From Vanilla planifolia (taxonomy: Eukaryota > Streptophyta > Magnoliopsida > Asparagales > Orchidaceae), in contig CM043878.1 in the NCBI GenBank assembly GCA_023846275.1, positions 10,547,501-10,611,500 of the forward strand: 64,000 nucleotides of DNA, read 5' to 3'. Shown here in pieces: positions 51,101 through 61,430 of the stretch; the stretch's first letter is position 1, and each line of letters opens with the position of its first letter. The translations under genes and the position numbers were made by a program. The notes under the pieces were generated by a model. That model was not told the DNA's origin and made no database searches. It was given only the letters and a program-made list of their open reading frames with translations.

Positions 51101-54100
51101 CCACACACAAAATTGAAGCATGTGTCTTCTACAGACTTCGAACAACATGCGCCATGCCCATTGAAGTCTTTTGTCGAACATTACACCACATTTGTGTCCC
51201 CCAAAGATTACCCTTGCACTTAGAAAATCTCCTTGCAACTGTTGCATTTCCCCAACCACCCACTTATGCCTTGGCACAACCATCACCCAAAAACCCAACC
51301 TTTTCATATCCTGCAAATATTCTCCCTCCAAAGCTTTAAGTCAAATAAAGTTTTAGATATCGGTTTTTGTTTGGCCAACTTTGCATCATTTTGTTGCACA
51401 TTTGAGCCATCCACAATAGTTACATTAGTTGGCAAGCACTTATGTTGTATCCTACTCAGCTACATGTGAAAGAAATGAGAGGCAACCTTCATATTCAAAA
51501 TGTTGATAAAAATGCCCAACAAAAACACTTGAACCACATTAAAAAATTTAAAAGACATGAAAGGTCCATCCAAACACAAGCTCTAACAAAAGTTAATTTC
51601 TCTCTTCCTATGATTCAACAATCAATCAATAGAGGATCACCAAAGTTGCAACAATGTGAGTAATATTTTCGTTATCCCAATAAAGCAGAGGGAGCTTAGG
51701 GAAGTTAAACCAAATAGGCTAGACATAATTGCTATAAGACTAAGCTTGTAAGAGAGAGATTAGTAGAGGATCACCAAAAGTTGCAACAATGGGAGCAATA
51801 GTTTTGTTATCCCAATAGAGCAGAGGAATTTTAAGGAACATAAAACAAACAAGTGTAGACATAATCGCTATAAGACTAAGCTCAAATAATGAAAACAAAA
51901 CATCTAAACCCAATACTAGTCTTTCCACAATCCATGGCACTCCAAGCCCAATCACATCATGATATGCAAGGTTGTCAAAATGCAATAGAAAAAAACCGAG
52001 ACCAAGATTTAGCAAAAACTAGCAAGGTGGCCCCAATACCACTTCAGTTTTCAGGCAAGCCCACCAAATGAGAGCCTCCTCCCATAGTGGTAGCCAACCA
52101 AATCATGTCAAAGCCAACTAGACTTGCTTGCAGGCCCGAACCTCTTGCTATTACATTGCGATCATCAATCCTTCCCTCTCGGGCAACTTTCGCATACTAA
52201 TTTCTCTACTTCTAACATTACAACACATTTTGTATTAGCTTCGATCACTATAGATTTTGACTTACTATTGTCACAAGTTGCTCCAACTAACTTGTTAGTA
52301 CATGATCAAAGCAACCTCCATGGGAGAAGTTCCATCCTTAACATCTCCAAAATTGTGAATATCCAAAGCAAGACTTGAACATGTGCTTAAGATCTTAGCA
52401 ATAGCACTCGCTCTCGCTTTACTTGCCTAACTTGCAACTAAGGGTATCAACTTCGATTTTGAACCTTTCAATACAGTTGACCTCACAACAACCAACTCCA
52501 AGCCCCCAAAGTCAATTCAAGGCCCATGGCTCCTACGAAGAATTGCTCAAAGAGCCTGTTGACAAAATCCCCACACGACAAACTAGGTCATTGTCCTTGC
52601 CGAAAAACCTTGATATCTTGTCATGGCATGTTTTCACGTTTTGTCTTTCCCTCCTCTGACTTGAGTAGCTAGTAGGACCCTTCATAACTTCCATTGCTTT
52701 CCTCTTTCCTCAAGCAGAGCTGCTCTCATCTTCTCCAACCCAAATCACCCCCATAACACATTCCCTGAGCTTATCTCTATTAACTTGTCACAAAGGACTC
52801 CTCGATTAGCACCTCTCTCACATTGCAAACCCTTTGCCCCATTATCTCTTTTGAAGTCGTCATTAATAGAATTGGATCTGCTTTGACCATCCCATGTTTC
52901 ACCATTGATCATTTGTCTTTCCCTTGGAAGCTTCACCTTTTCAAGCTTGTATTAGAACCAACAAGATCTTTGGCCTCTGCAACTATTATGATATGACCAC
53001 TATTAATAGTATTGAACTTGATGAGGCTAGGTTTAACAATTACGCAATTGGAATGATCAAGTTGACCAGACCATATTGCTCCCATTATATATCAACTATT
53101 TTATTTTTGACTTAGATGCACGAACCATTCCATACCTAATGCAATCATTGACCTTATGCCCTCATATATTCAGCAACCATACCAATACTTTATCAATTAA
53201 TTCTTATAATTGGATGGTGCTCTTCTCATTAACCCTCCTCCCAAAACAAAGATTTCAAAGGGTGAATCTAAATGAAGATGTTCTCTTGTCTACCTTGCAC
53301 TAGAAGAAAATCATCATACACACACAATGTTGATACTACCAATAAACTCTAGAACCCTATGACTTACATCAAGTACTACACTTGTTGTAGTTCTCTAACT
53401 TGACATATGGACCATAAAAAGTCTTAAGGTAGAATGCCAAACTTGGGTTTGTTATTCCAATTTAAACATACAAGATGCCAATCTAAACTTGTAACCCAAT
53501 TATTACAAATCTATCAATGATGTCCCATGTTCACCAAACTTTGCAAAACTATGATTTGAGATAGATTCCAATTCCAGCATTCCTTGTGTAATCCTTGTCA
53601 TGTATGGAGATGCCTTCAAATTTGAGTAAGCGTGTCTGGGAAGACTAATCCATGCCTGCATGCACTAGTTTTGAGCATAGTCTTATTATTTGCCCCAAAG
53701 GGCCTATTGTGGCTAGCAATTCTACAACTCATGTCCCCCAGGAGCCTCTCTCCTCCCCCTCCCTCTTAGACAATCATGTTCTTGAGAACGACTTTTAGAG
53801 AGTTAGGAATAAAGGAATAAATGAAGCACATGGGTGATTATTAACAACTAGTTCCAAACCTCTCCCTTGCTCCATCGTGATCTCCACCTAATCCAAATAT
53901 CTTGGACAAGGCCATAACATCCACCACACATTGTTGTGTTAAACCATTACAACCACAAAGGTATCACTTTTGAGCATAGATGGCTAGAGCACACTATCGT
54001 TAAAGGCTTTGCAAATAAGCTTGCAGGTATCTCTTCATAAAGTTACCCTCTCATGCACAACACTCCTAGTTTTTAGGAAGACAAGGAAAAGCAACTCACC

Positions 54101-55745
54101 CATCTCCAGTCGCTCTTTATATAACTACACACCACTTGGGTCCTCTGCATCAAACAATATTACTGGTACTGTCTTTTGTCTTAACCAAATAACTTACCTA
54201 CCCTCCATCTACTCTCCTATCTTGATTATATGTTCTCATGTTATATTATACTTGCTTCCTATGAAACCCTCCTAATCTTGGCCGATTAGACTAACTTTAT
54301 TGTGCTCTATGTTTTATTAATAAACTACAACCATCCATCACTTCAAAAAAAAAAAAAAAAAAGATGTGCTCTAAACATTAATACTACTTACAATTGATCC
54401 ATATTGCCACACAATAATTAAAGACGTACAATAGAAGGTCTGTTGAAGAAGCCAGTTGCTGCTAGCTGGTTTAGGTCTTTGCATTCTTCCTGTAATATGA
54501 ACATAATAAAGCACTTAGCTTTACTGAGAGTTATTGCAATTAAATATAACAATAACAATGTAAAAAATATGGTGAAAACCAAATGAGGAAACAAATAAAT
54601 CTAACAAGAATGTTTAGATCCAATCACAAGGGGGGACAAAAGCTACATACCTCCTCAAAGTCGTCATCAGATAACATACATATCTTAACATCCATAGAGA
54701 CATTTGAAATACAAAGGACTAAATCTGTGCTCTTCTCCTTTAACTTGTATTCTTGTGGAACCTTTTTCACACCTCCAAGGATAAAAAGCTGTCTTTCAAT
54801 GACCCAAGTGACAGCAAATAAGATTCACAAATAACAGAAGAATATAAGTAAAATTAAGTGACAACCTGTTACTTGGCCAAGCTGATATAGCTTCCAAGGA
54901 GTACCATGAAAGTCCTTGGGGTCAAATTTTACCCTTACAAAACATCCCAGAACCTTTGTTTCAAACGTGGTTGGATCTCCCATGAGTTCCACAATTAAAG
55001 ATCGTTTCAAGTACACTGCTTTAATATTACATTTAGTTATTGCAGCATAGCAGCTTTTAGGAGGTTCCAACAGTAGCTCACTGTGGTGATCTCTCTCTGG
55101 CTTAATTAGGGAGTAAGATATGACAACTCTTTTCCTCTTTCTTGAATTTTTAAAAGAACCTATCTTAGCACTCAAAAGTTCATCACAAGAACCATCACTT
55201 GAAGAAAAAAGTCTTTCTAACAAATTGGACAGCCGACTTAACTTGAATTTTCGTCTCCTTGTAAGACAGTACAAAGGAGGGTCAGAAATAACATACTTCC
55301 TGCTCCTCTTATCAGTGTGAAGAAGATTTTTTGAATGGATATACTCCTTCACAATCTCAAAGAGGTCAGACTTTTCAACTGGGCCTTTTATATCTTTACC
55401 AAGAAATGAAAGAAATTGACTCATCTCCCTGGAGCCCAAGTCATCAAATTTCTCCTTCTTTGACTTTGATTTGTTACATGAAGTTCTTTTCCTGTCCCTT
55501 CTCCAGCTTAAAAACATCATAGGAATAGATTCATCATCACAATTATCCTCTGATTCATAGTCTTCTGATAGTTGCTCTGAAATTTCATCTGAATCTGACA
55601 AGGCCTTGCACATATCGACTCCATTAAGCAGGGCATCAGCATACTGTAAATTCTCAAGAGTTAGTCCTTCTCGTTGTTTTACTATTGGCCAGTAGTCTTT
55701 AAACAAGAATTCCCATGTTTCTCTATCATCAAAATCTACCTTCTC
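32543..55745 (-). CDS. SWIB / Plus-3 domain protein, At5g08430/NERD-like (six exons, partial)
   Basis: Assembled from exons 55745-54866, 54772-54651, 54489-54430, 46291-46241, 32905-32835 and 32694-32543 (1336 nt). All junctions keep frame. The product starts EKVDFDDRETWEFLFKDYW, which in this plant family follows a PHD-like region. Next comes an acidic linker, then SWIB (55436-55203, DLGSREMSQFLSFLGKDIKG... NLLERLF). The Plus-3 domain starts at about 55040 (NIKAVYLKRSLIVELMGDP, GCFVRVKFDP, QVTG|VKKVPQEYKL, MLSDDDFEE|EECKDL). It is followed by the family tail VELEQKISIVHEDIVKH and LIERANDKGWRKDLFEYIDR. Plus-3 domains occur in Rtf1 and bind nucleic acid or phospho-Spt5; SWIB domains occur in chromatin-remodelling proteins; the plant NERD group acts in RNA-directed DNA methylation. 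A nuclear chromatin role is therefore likely. The 5' PHD exons were not found to 64 kb. A GYF exon and a sure stop were not found either. Confidence 0.88.
32695..32834 (-). other. U12-type AT-AC intron (140 bp)
   Basis: On the minus strand the intron begins ATATCCTTTT (32834-32825), a perfect match to the minor-spliceosome 5' splice consensus. It ends in AC (32696-32695). A branch-site match TCTTAAC lies at 32716-32710, its A about 16 nt from the 3' end and with no long polypyrimidine tract, as expected for U12 introns. Splicing here joins GA|T and gives GWRKDLFEYIDRKKLL, the expected family sequence. No GT-AG pair nearby restores it. Confidence 0.85.
32835..32905 (-). CDS. SWIB/Plus-3 gene, exon E (before AT-AC intron)
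   Basis: 71 nt after acceptor TTTCTCAG|TCAGTC, reading SVKKELSKLDKLIERANDKG then WRK. It ends in phase 2 (GA|), followed by the U12-type donor ATATCCTTTT. Confidence 0.85.
33690..35480 (+). mobile_element. Decayed LINE fragment (ORF1 C-terminal part to ORF2 start)
   Basis: Several broken plus-strand frames (33732-33938, 34022-34282, 34422-34652, 35287-35481). The last is related to 38873-38990, which is followed by an endonuclease motif. At 35461 the string ATGAAAATGTCTTGGAA resembles the MK..SWN start of LINE ORF2. The assignment rests on these two points, so the boundaries are loose. Confidence 0.4.
34357..34408 (+). mobile_element. Ultra-short LINE-tail-like insertion with 18-bp direct repeats
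   Basis: AACATGAAAAATCATTCT at 34357-34374 is repeated exactly at 34391-34408. The 16 nt between them are TCCTCTTCAAAAAAAA (34375-34390). The form is the same as at 9939-9987: a pyrimidine-rich end, an A-run, and a perfect long direct repeat. It lies inside an older LINE fragment. Confidence 0.65.
36019..36110 (+). repeat. Imperfect 42-bp tandem duplication
   Basis: ACCATGTCCATCTCGCTCCT near 36032 recurs as ACCATGTCCATCTTGCTCCT near 36074, each followed by 'gaattcaaccact' or a close variant. Two copies only. Confidence 0.7.
36671..36864 (+). repeat. 97-bp tandem duplication
   Basis: Copy 1 (36671-36767) and copy 2 (from 36768) both begin ACATCTAGA and share CTTCTTCCCAACTAGCTCCA and CCAACTTAAGTGTTGTG, with about ten mismatches. 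No coding content. Confidence 0.8.
37595..40100 (+). mobile_element. Decayed LINE (ORF1 DUF4283 part and endonuclease)
   Basis: 37595-37780 reads VFNLNQGFFLLKFTSEENN and NIIWIIKGFIISVQ, the DUF4283 pattern ('vf.l..gfFL.kF.seed...vl...PW.i.g..l.l'). At about 39590-39650 the frame gives IVIGNLNCIIVHEKKTGG, the LINE endonuclease GDFN motif with D changed. Between them 38873-38990 matches the ORF1 end at 35287-35405. Stops are frequent, so the element is old and inactive. Confidence 0.55.
40250..44200 (-). mobile_element. Decayed Ty1-copia retrotransposon body
   Basis: Minus-strand remnants stand in copia order. A knuckle-like CDHCKTLGYTKKTC (about 43385-43435, H changed to Y) comes first, with gag-like sequence upstream of it. 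RT follows near 41100-40780: DVRNAFLN, VYMEIPLG, VFKLQKSL, a decayed YVDD region. RNase H is last at 40514-40308: MMSQFM, AVYRIFKYLK, TKRDVENY, DRRSTSSFYS. Many frameshifts and stops are present. I found no paired LTRs, so the ends are approximate. Confidence 0.65.
43015..43082 (+). repeat. Perfect 2 x 34-bp tandem duplication
   Basis: The unit beginning ACTATAATTTTCAAGAATAC and ending GCATCACTAGTT occurs at 43015-43048 and identically at 43049-43082, inside the decayed copia element. Perfect identity suggests a recent duplication. Confidence 0.9.
44500..45850 (+). mobile_element. Decayed LINE ORF2 fragment
   Basis: The plus strand gives NISLGPDDFNTF near 44850 (compare the LINE RT 'APGPDGFN') and MWDPWMEEWQGRTILYRV near 45640-45690 (compare 'W.DPW' upstream of zf-RVT). 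No intact frame remains. Confidence 0.45.
46241..46291 (-). CDS. SWIB/Plus-3 gene, exon D (51 nt)
   Basis: Acceptor TTTTTGTAG|GTTGAG, donor CAT|GTATGT, 17 codons reading VELEQKISIVHEDIVKH. This continues the family sequence exactly, although 8.1 kb of transposon-rich intron lies on one side and 13.3 kb on the other. Confidence 0.85.
48086..48148 (+). repeat. A26 run followed by (AT)17 microsatellite
   Basis: Twenty-six A at 48086-48111, a short GAA link, then seventeen AT repeats at 48115-48148. Likely variable between individuals. Confidence 0.95.
48203..52950 (-). mobile_element. Decayed minus-strand LINE with poly-A tail
   Basis: The T16 run at 48203-48218 is the tail read from the other strand. 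Moving 5'-ward on the minus strand: zf-RVT (49119-48841, ETVEHSLMYR), RT palm region (49323-49123, INDVLFYDPITS, VVGQHVNYHKSSSIFS), RT start (about 50000-49750, FISLCNTIYKVVARF, NGWPILDNILLA), endonuclease area (51331-50326), and the ORF1 DUF4283 motif (52015-51740, PLLYWDNKT, FGDPLLI). The order is that of a full element with many stops. The 5' end is approximate. Confidence 0.7.
51631..51890 (-). repeat. 134-bp tandem duplication within LINE ORF1
   Basis: AGAGGATCACCAAAGTTGCA at 51631 and the near-identical start at 51765 open two copies of the segment encoding the DUF4283 'PLLYWDN' motif. Both contain GCTATAAGACTAAGCT. The copies differ at about one base in eight, so the duplication is old. 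Confidence 0.75.
52120..54362 (+). mobile_element. Decayed plus-strand LINE ending in A18
   Basis: The A18 tail at 54345-54362 follows ATCCATCACTTC, similar in style to other LINE ends here. Upstream are broken frames with an ORF2-start-like LDILSWHVF near 52608. Assignment of the 52.1-53.3 kb part is uncertain because it overlaps the minus-strand LINE 5' region. Confidence 0.4.
54430..54489 (-). CDS. SWIB/Plus-3 gene, exon C
   Basis: 60 nt between acceptor ATTACAG|GAAG and donor ATT|GTACGT. It reads EECKDLNQLAATGFFNRPSI, the end of Plus-3. The donor sits only 67 bp from the poly-A end of a LINE inserted in the next intron. Confidence 0.85.
54651..54772 (-). CDS. SWIB/Plus-3 gene, exon B
   Basis: 122 nt between acceptor TTGGAG|GTGTG and donor GAGGAG|GTATGT. 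It reads VKKVPQEYKLKEKSTDLVL then CISNVSMDVKICMLSDDDF, the second half of Plus-3 with its typical LSDDDF motif. Confidence 0.88.
54866..55745 (-). CDS. SWIB/Plus-3 gene, exon A (SWIB and first half of Plus-3)
   Basis: Acceptor TTTTTAG|GAGAAGG before 55745; donor ACAG|GTTGTC after 54866. 880 nt, phase 0 in and phase 1 out. It carries the acidic linker, basic SKSKKEK, the whole SWIB domain and Plus-3 up to LYQLGQVTG. The 93-bp intron that follows is short. Confidence 0.9.
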
Positions 55746-58204
55746 CTAAAAAGAATAAATACCATAATGTGAAAGAGTTTATCACATAAGACAATTGACA
55801 AAAAAAATCCACATAAATTGATTGAATGATGAAATAATAATGTCTAGGATTAACTGTTAAATCAGTGCAAGAAAGTGAAGTGAAGATCAAGACGGAACAA
55901 CAGATAGATCTAAAAATTAGCTAGTCAAAACTGTAAAAGTTAACATAATGGGAGGTGTGGACATAAACGGACAAATAACGTATCCATGACTCAAAACCTA
56001 CAACTGCACAAAAGAGCTCACTCGCCACACAACAAACTCTTTTTAACCATCACATCAGGGTTTTCAAAGTATTGAAATATGATATTTTAGTTAAATAGCA
56101 AAAGGAGTTCTTAATCCCACTAAATAGGAATGCATACATGAAACTTTGATATATTTAACTTATTTGTTAAAAATGTGTCAATATGCTCTTACTCGGGATA
56201 GTGTTTCCTAATGGTTAAGAATATTTTATTTCTCCTCGCAGTAAAATAATATGCTTAAATGACCCATCTAATGGGACCATCAACAGCGATCCACTACTCA
56301 TTAATTGCCTGAGCCAATAAAAAAAAAGGCCAGCTAGCCAAGGTGAGTCTATCGACTTCTGATCTAAAACTAGCAATAATGCTACATACATGTTGTCAGC
56401 CCATGACTTGCATGCACGTCAACAATCAAGCAAGTCCAACTTCATCCAACAAAGGTGACTAAATCATTATCTCTATTGTGTAATACACATTCACAAGATT
56501 GCACCAATCATGTGCAACTTTCTGCAGTGGCACAAAGCAACAAAAAGCAATAACACCACTGATTGAGAAATTTAGCATAAGAGAGGTTTCATGTGGAGTA
56601 AGGGAAAAAAAATCACAATCCATAGCTTGGTGATTTGCAAAATATCAAGTCTCTTATCCTTTTGTTTCATACACTCTTCTTATTGTAACTACGATTCTCC
56701 AAAACCCTATTGATCTTGTGACCTTATGAAGGGCTCATAGCTATCTCCTTGTGAGATTATTTGTACTCACCAAGAGTTCATGAACCCCTCCACCATGTGA
56801 CTATATATCTTTTTTCAGAGAGTGACCCACATGAAAAGTTTGTTGTGCAATTCTCTCAATGTATCCATTACTCATTATCAATCCTACAATTATCAATTCA
56901 TCCCAAAGCCAATGCATCCCTATTATTTCTTACCAAAAACCCATCACAAAATATTTGACATCTATGAAAAATGATGGGAGGACTAGAAGTTTCAAAAATG
57001 GAAAAGACTAATCATTGCAAGAAAGGAGGCATCCTCTTCTATTCAAGATCAAATATTCTAAACATAAACAAGAAGGTTAAAGCCTTCTATTTCTACTAAA
57101 ATACTCTTATAAACGAGGTGACAACATGTGAAGTTTTTTTAGAGCTATTATAACCCTAGTTACTCAATCACCTCCCTTTACATTGTCCATTGGTCCATCA
57201 GCATTTGCACTCATATAATCCAGGACAATCAAGAGTAGCAAGAGCCAGCTAAATAACCACCACACAATTAGTAGTTATAAGCATCTGAGAGGTCCAACCA
57301 AATCTTGGTCAACAAACTGGTATGGTGTTGTGCATCAACATTACAAGGAAAGTGGAGTTAGCTTACATCATCAAGCACCACATGCCACCAGCTCCTTTTT
57401 GATTCCCCTTGTAAGTGTAAACTATGTTGCTCTCTTGCATATGCTAAATTTTGAGATCATGGTCCCTTTTATGGACCATCCCACCTCAACATATTCCTTA
57501 AAAAATTAATATAGCATTAGCATCAATACAAACACTAATGTCACAAGGAATCATGTCTTTGATGCTCCATTAAAAGGAATCACCTTAGACTAGATTTGCA
57601 GGCTACCAACCTCTCTTATTGGAAATTTTGGTAACATTATCTTGAAAGCTTCTACATTTGCTTCTGCAAACTTAAGAAAGCCAAATGTATCAATGGATAT
57701 TCTCTTTACAAAAGGGAAAAAAGAGAGCTACTTCCCCTATTCTAACAAAAGGCTCCACATTGACTAATGGAGGCAAAGCTAACCAAATCCATGATTAAAG
57801 GATCAATCATTGATCAAACATGGTGTTAAGATACTCAAGAAAAACAGCAAAAGAAGTTCACAAAGGCGCAAAAAAGTTGGGGAGAAAAAACTTAAGAGAA
57901 AATCAAGAAGGTGTGGCTTAAGGCCCAAAGTAGCCACAAAATCAAAAAGCTTGAGTTTTGCCTTAATAGTCATCCACATATAGATGCTAAGTTGGGTTTT
58001 ATACTATGTACAAAATAAAATCAATTAAGTAGAGGCATAAGATTAAATAAGAAGGTGGTATATAAAAAATTGAATGTGCAGTGGTTCTTTTAGTTCTCTT
58101 AATAATGTCCATGTTAAGAGACCAAATATGTCATGTAGATCATATCGATTGCAAAATTGATTTCTAGTAAGACAAATCCCTTCTTACCTAAAAGCTCCCA
58201 ACAA
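55746..58204. other. AT-rich sequence 5' of exon A, no exon found
   Basis: Probably an intron of the SWIB/Plus-3 gene. I searched the minus strand for the Cys-rich PHD-like exon that precedes VDFDDRET in relatives and saw none. Frames are short; no RNA gene was seen. Confidence 0.45.
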
Positions 58205-58495
58205 CTAATGGAAATAGAGGTAATTGACATGCAACCAATTAGGTAAAAGGCTACCAGCAATGGGAATCTTTATAGGAACCTTGTATGATATGGGCATTGG
58301 TGACTCTGCAAGTGTGTCGAACACCCCAACGCTAAGAGGCCTAGGAATGCAAATATTATGCCAAGCAAAAGCAGTCCACTTGCACTCAATGCTGCCATCA
58401 ATCATGAAACAAGAGCACAAGTTGTCAGTCTTCTCGAGGGAGCCCTTTGGACACCAAGAACAGACAGGAAACTGAGCCGACAAAATTGGGTCCAT
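58205..58495 (-). mobile_element. Decayed LINE ORF2 fragment
   Basis: The minus strand reads KWTAFAWHNICIPRPLSVG, matching the LINE post-RT motif 'W..vC.PK..GGLG', with flanking Cys residues that might be mistaken for a zinc finger. Surrounding frames are broken. Confidence 0.45.
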
Positions 58496-60414
58496 TCTGG
58501 TCCTGTATAGGTCTAAAATATATTGGAGCCACCTAGGTTTGGATGGTTTCCAACTCTAAAAACAAGATCCCATAAATCAACTTAATATAACATGATTAAC
58601 ACTAAAAATGGAAGTATTTAAAAACACAAAAACTAAAACAATAAAACAAAACCTAATGAAGATTTTCGAAGACAACTGATTACTTGAATAGTCCATTACA
58701 ACCTCCAATTATAACGATCAACATAATAGATCTATGTTACTAATAGCATAATATTACTATGACAAAACCAAAACAATTTAAGCATTCAAGAACCAATAGA
58801 GAATTGTTCCTCAATGTTGACATTAAATCTAAAGCTTGAAATCATCTTAATTGCTTATCACATGAAACGACTAGACAATGGGCAAAATATAAATATTGTA
58901 ACATTATAGCAATCAAACTATTCAACTATATTCTTTTTTCTTCATTTTATTTTATTAAAAGCAATTCCAACCTAGATTAGACCCAAAATTTTTAGTCCAA
59001 GTCCTTTGAGCTTCAGATTTGGTCTGTGTCAAGCATATGTGATAAATGACTAGGTCAGGTCGGTTTCACATTTAACCTGAAATTGACATAATCTAACTAG
59101 AGTTGCACCCCTACAAGCAACCAAGAACCTTCTACATTTAACTCCTTTAGAGAAGTTTAATAAAATTTTGTTCTTATACACCTTGACACCAAAATATGTC
59201 TACAAGTTACTCAAAGCTCTAGAGAGAGATAGTATTGCCTTCTTCTTAGCCTTGCTAAAAACAATCAAGTCATCAATCTCATTCTATTTGTAACATTTGT
59301 GTGCAAGTCTCATAAGCACATATTCTTTTACTACAACTACTGCAAAGAGATCCCTAAACGATTGTTCTTGTAACCCATTACCTTTTTTACCCCTATGCCT
59401 CCAAGACAAAAAAGATCATCTTGGGCTCTCGTGTCTTTACAATTTGGAAGGAGTGCATCAATAGATAGCTCAAAGGTTTGATATCTCAACCATTTATTCA
59501 TTCATGCATACATGTTGTGTTTCTTAGTCGCTCCTCATATATTGAGCACTTAGGCATCTTTTGTATTATTCATTGCTTCTTTGCATAATATGAAGATGTT
59601 CACCAGCTCTTCATGTATTATGTTTTTTTTGCTACTTTTGGAGTGTTTCTTCTGGCTTTTTGGGGCCTCGTTTATATGTGTACCCCTTGTCCCCTCTTAT
59701 TTATTTTAGATGTGATATTATAAATTTCTTGAGCAACCAAGTTTTACTCATTGTCTTGCCCCTTACCACTTTGGTACTATTTCATATAATAATATGTTCA
59801 ACATAACCCTCAATTTTATTCAAAAAATAAAAGAAAAATAAAAAATATATATAAGAATATTTGATCAGCCATGTAGGTCTTTTGATCTAATGATTGGCTA
59901 AAAAAAACTATGGTGATAAGAACAAAATTTTTCAATCAAAATTCAAGGATGCGATCAAACCATCTAATGGCCACATGTGACAGTTTGGTCCCCCATCACA
60001 CCAACCAATCAGCTCAGTGAACAATGATAATAATAAAGTAGTGAATTTTTAGATTCATGAATGATCAATGTGATTAGACCATCAAATTCCAATGATAGAA
60101 CATCCAATCAATTATAATGGGTGGTCAAATGAACCTAAAAGGAGGCATTCCAACCCTAAAAATCTAATTTGATGATCTCAATTGAAGCGTTTGAACCAAC
60201 GAATCAAAATAATCTAGATTGTTTGTAGATTCTTCATATCAAATCAATCCATCATCTTAGTTGATTCAAATCTTCAAATTTGGTTCAAAGTTGTAAGGAT
60301 TTATCCTCCAATATATCCAACAATAGATTTGAGTTTGTCAGGTATTAAGATTTAGATTTTTTTCAAGTTTTAAGCCCAAGCTCAGCTTTACTATTAAACT
60401 TATTTTGGTTTTAA
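58496..60414. other. AT-rich, transposon-derived filler
   Basis: No clear gene. 'TIWKECIN' near 59430 on the plus strand resembles a LINE zf-RVT/RNase H linker, but it is too short to assign. A T15 run at 60415-60429 marks a possible minus-strand tail. Confidence 0.35.
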
Positions 60415-60649
60415 TTTTTTTTTTTTTTTGAATAAGGCCTACACTATAAAAAAAGGTCCCTAAGGTTTAGAGGGACATCTACTCAAATTATCTAGTCTTA
60501 TGAAAGAGCATCCATTAGACTCTTAGCCAACTTGCTTTTTGAGTAGTTCCTATGATAGAAATTCAGTTTTTCTAAGTCTCTTTCTACAATCAATTTCTCA
60601 AAGTTTTCTCAATGTATCAAAGTATTTTAAGTGCTTTAGTCATGCTGGA

Positions 60650-61430
60650 TTAAGAGATTAAAAAAAATGAAGGGTTTCTTACAGAAATTTTTGGGTATCT
60701 AAAGGGCTGCACAACTTGGTTACATGCAAAATTACTCAATATCCCAAATCTCAAACCTACCCTCCTTGATCTTGATATGTTCAAAGTTTTATCTCCAAAA
60801 TGGGATCAAAACAAGTACGTGAATCACTTTGACCTAATTTAAGAGACAATTGTATAAGCTCTGGAGCTTGGAAATTTTGCCTAGTTGCTCTCCAAGTTTG
60901 TACCACACTCCTTGAAGAGATATCTTAGTAAAATTCAATGATTCATTGTGATAAAAGAAGTGCATAAGAAACTAGTCCTAGAAGGGAAAAGAAGCACCTC
61001 CACTATTGCAGAAAAAATAAGAGCATCCTCGAAGAAGAGGTCACCATAACCATGTGATGGATTTTTGTCTTAAGGAGGGTAATTTGGTGGCCCCTTGTAT
61101 AACTAAAGTCAAATGGAAAGAATGCACCATTAAATTACCATTGGGTAAAGTCTAAAATGCTAAGGGAAGGGGTTGCATAAAAGGCCTCCATAGATGAAAA
61201 CTAGCTCTAGTGCTCAATTACCAAAGGAAATATTGTAAGTATCATGTATTTCATGGTAATGGCATTAAAGAATGTAAGGAACTCAAAACCTTTAATCAAA
61301 AGTTGCTAAAGGATGGAAAGCTAAAAGAATTTTACTCCATAAGACAGGAAGATCCCATTCTAAAAAAAGAAATATCAATTATAGAAACAAAAAATAAATT
61401 CAATAACAAAGTTTGTTATTATTAGTCAAT
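60650..61430 (+). mobile_element. Decayed Ty3-gypsy gag fragment
   Basis: Plus strand LKGCTTWLHAKLLNIPNL near 60700, and then at 61210-61330 YCKYHVFHGNGIKECKELK followed by LLKDGKLKEFY. This matches the gypsy gag segment 'C.fH...GH.TeeC..Lk..ie.li..G.L..f'. Stops separate the parts. Confidence 0.5.

Larger units (their letters stand above)
46292..54429 (-). other. 8.1-kb intron of the SWIB/Plus-3 gene
   Basis: Between exons C and D. 46.3-48.08 kb is AT-rich with no gene; 46650-46920 is dense in TGCATG-type motifs. Then come a poly-A/AT microsatellite, a minus-strand LINE (48.2-52.95 kb) and a plus-strand LINE end (to 54362). The 54362 tail is 67 bp from the exon C donor. Confidence 0.8.

Noticed and set aside
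51094..51469. Plus-strand frames rich in proline and histidine as a host gene
   Set aside because: They are mirrors of the minus-strand LINE endonuclease region and have no family motif of their own.
54300..54370. Repeated TGTGCTCTA on both sides of the A18 tail as a target duplication
   Set aside because: The longer string AACTTTATTGTGCTCTAT also occurs near 39850, so the first copy is part of shared LINE sequence.
58205..58495. Cys-rich minus-strand frame as the missing PHD exon of the SWIB/Plus-3 gene
   Set aside because: The core reads KWTAFAWHNICIPRPL, a LINE motif, and the Cys/His spacing does not fit a PHD finger.
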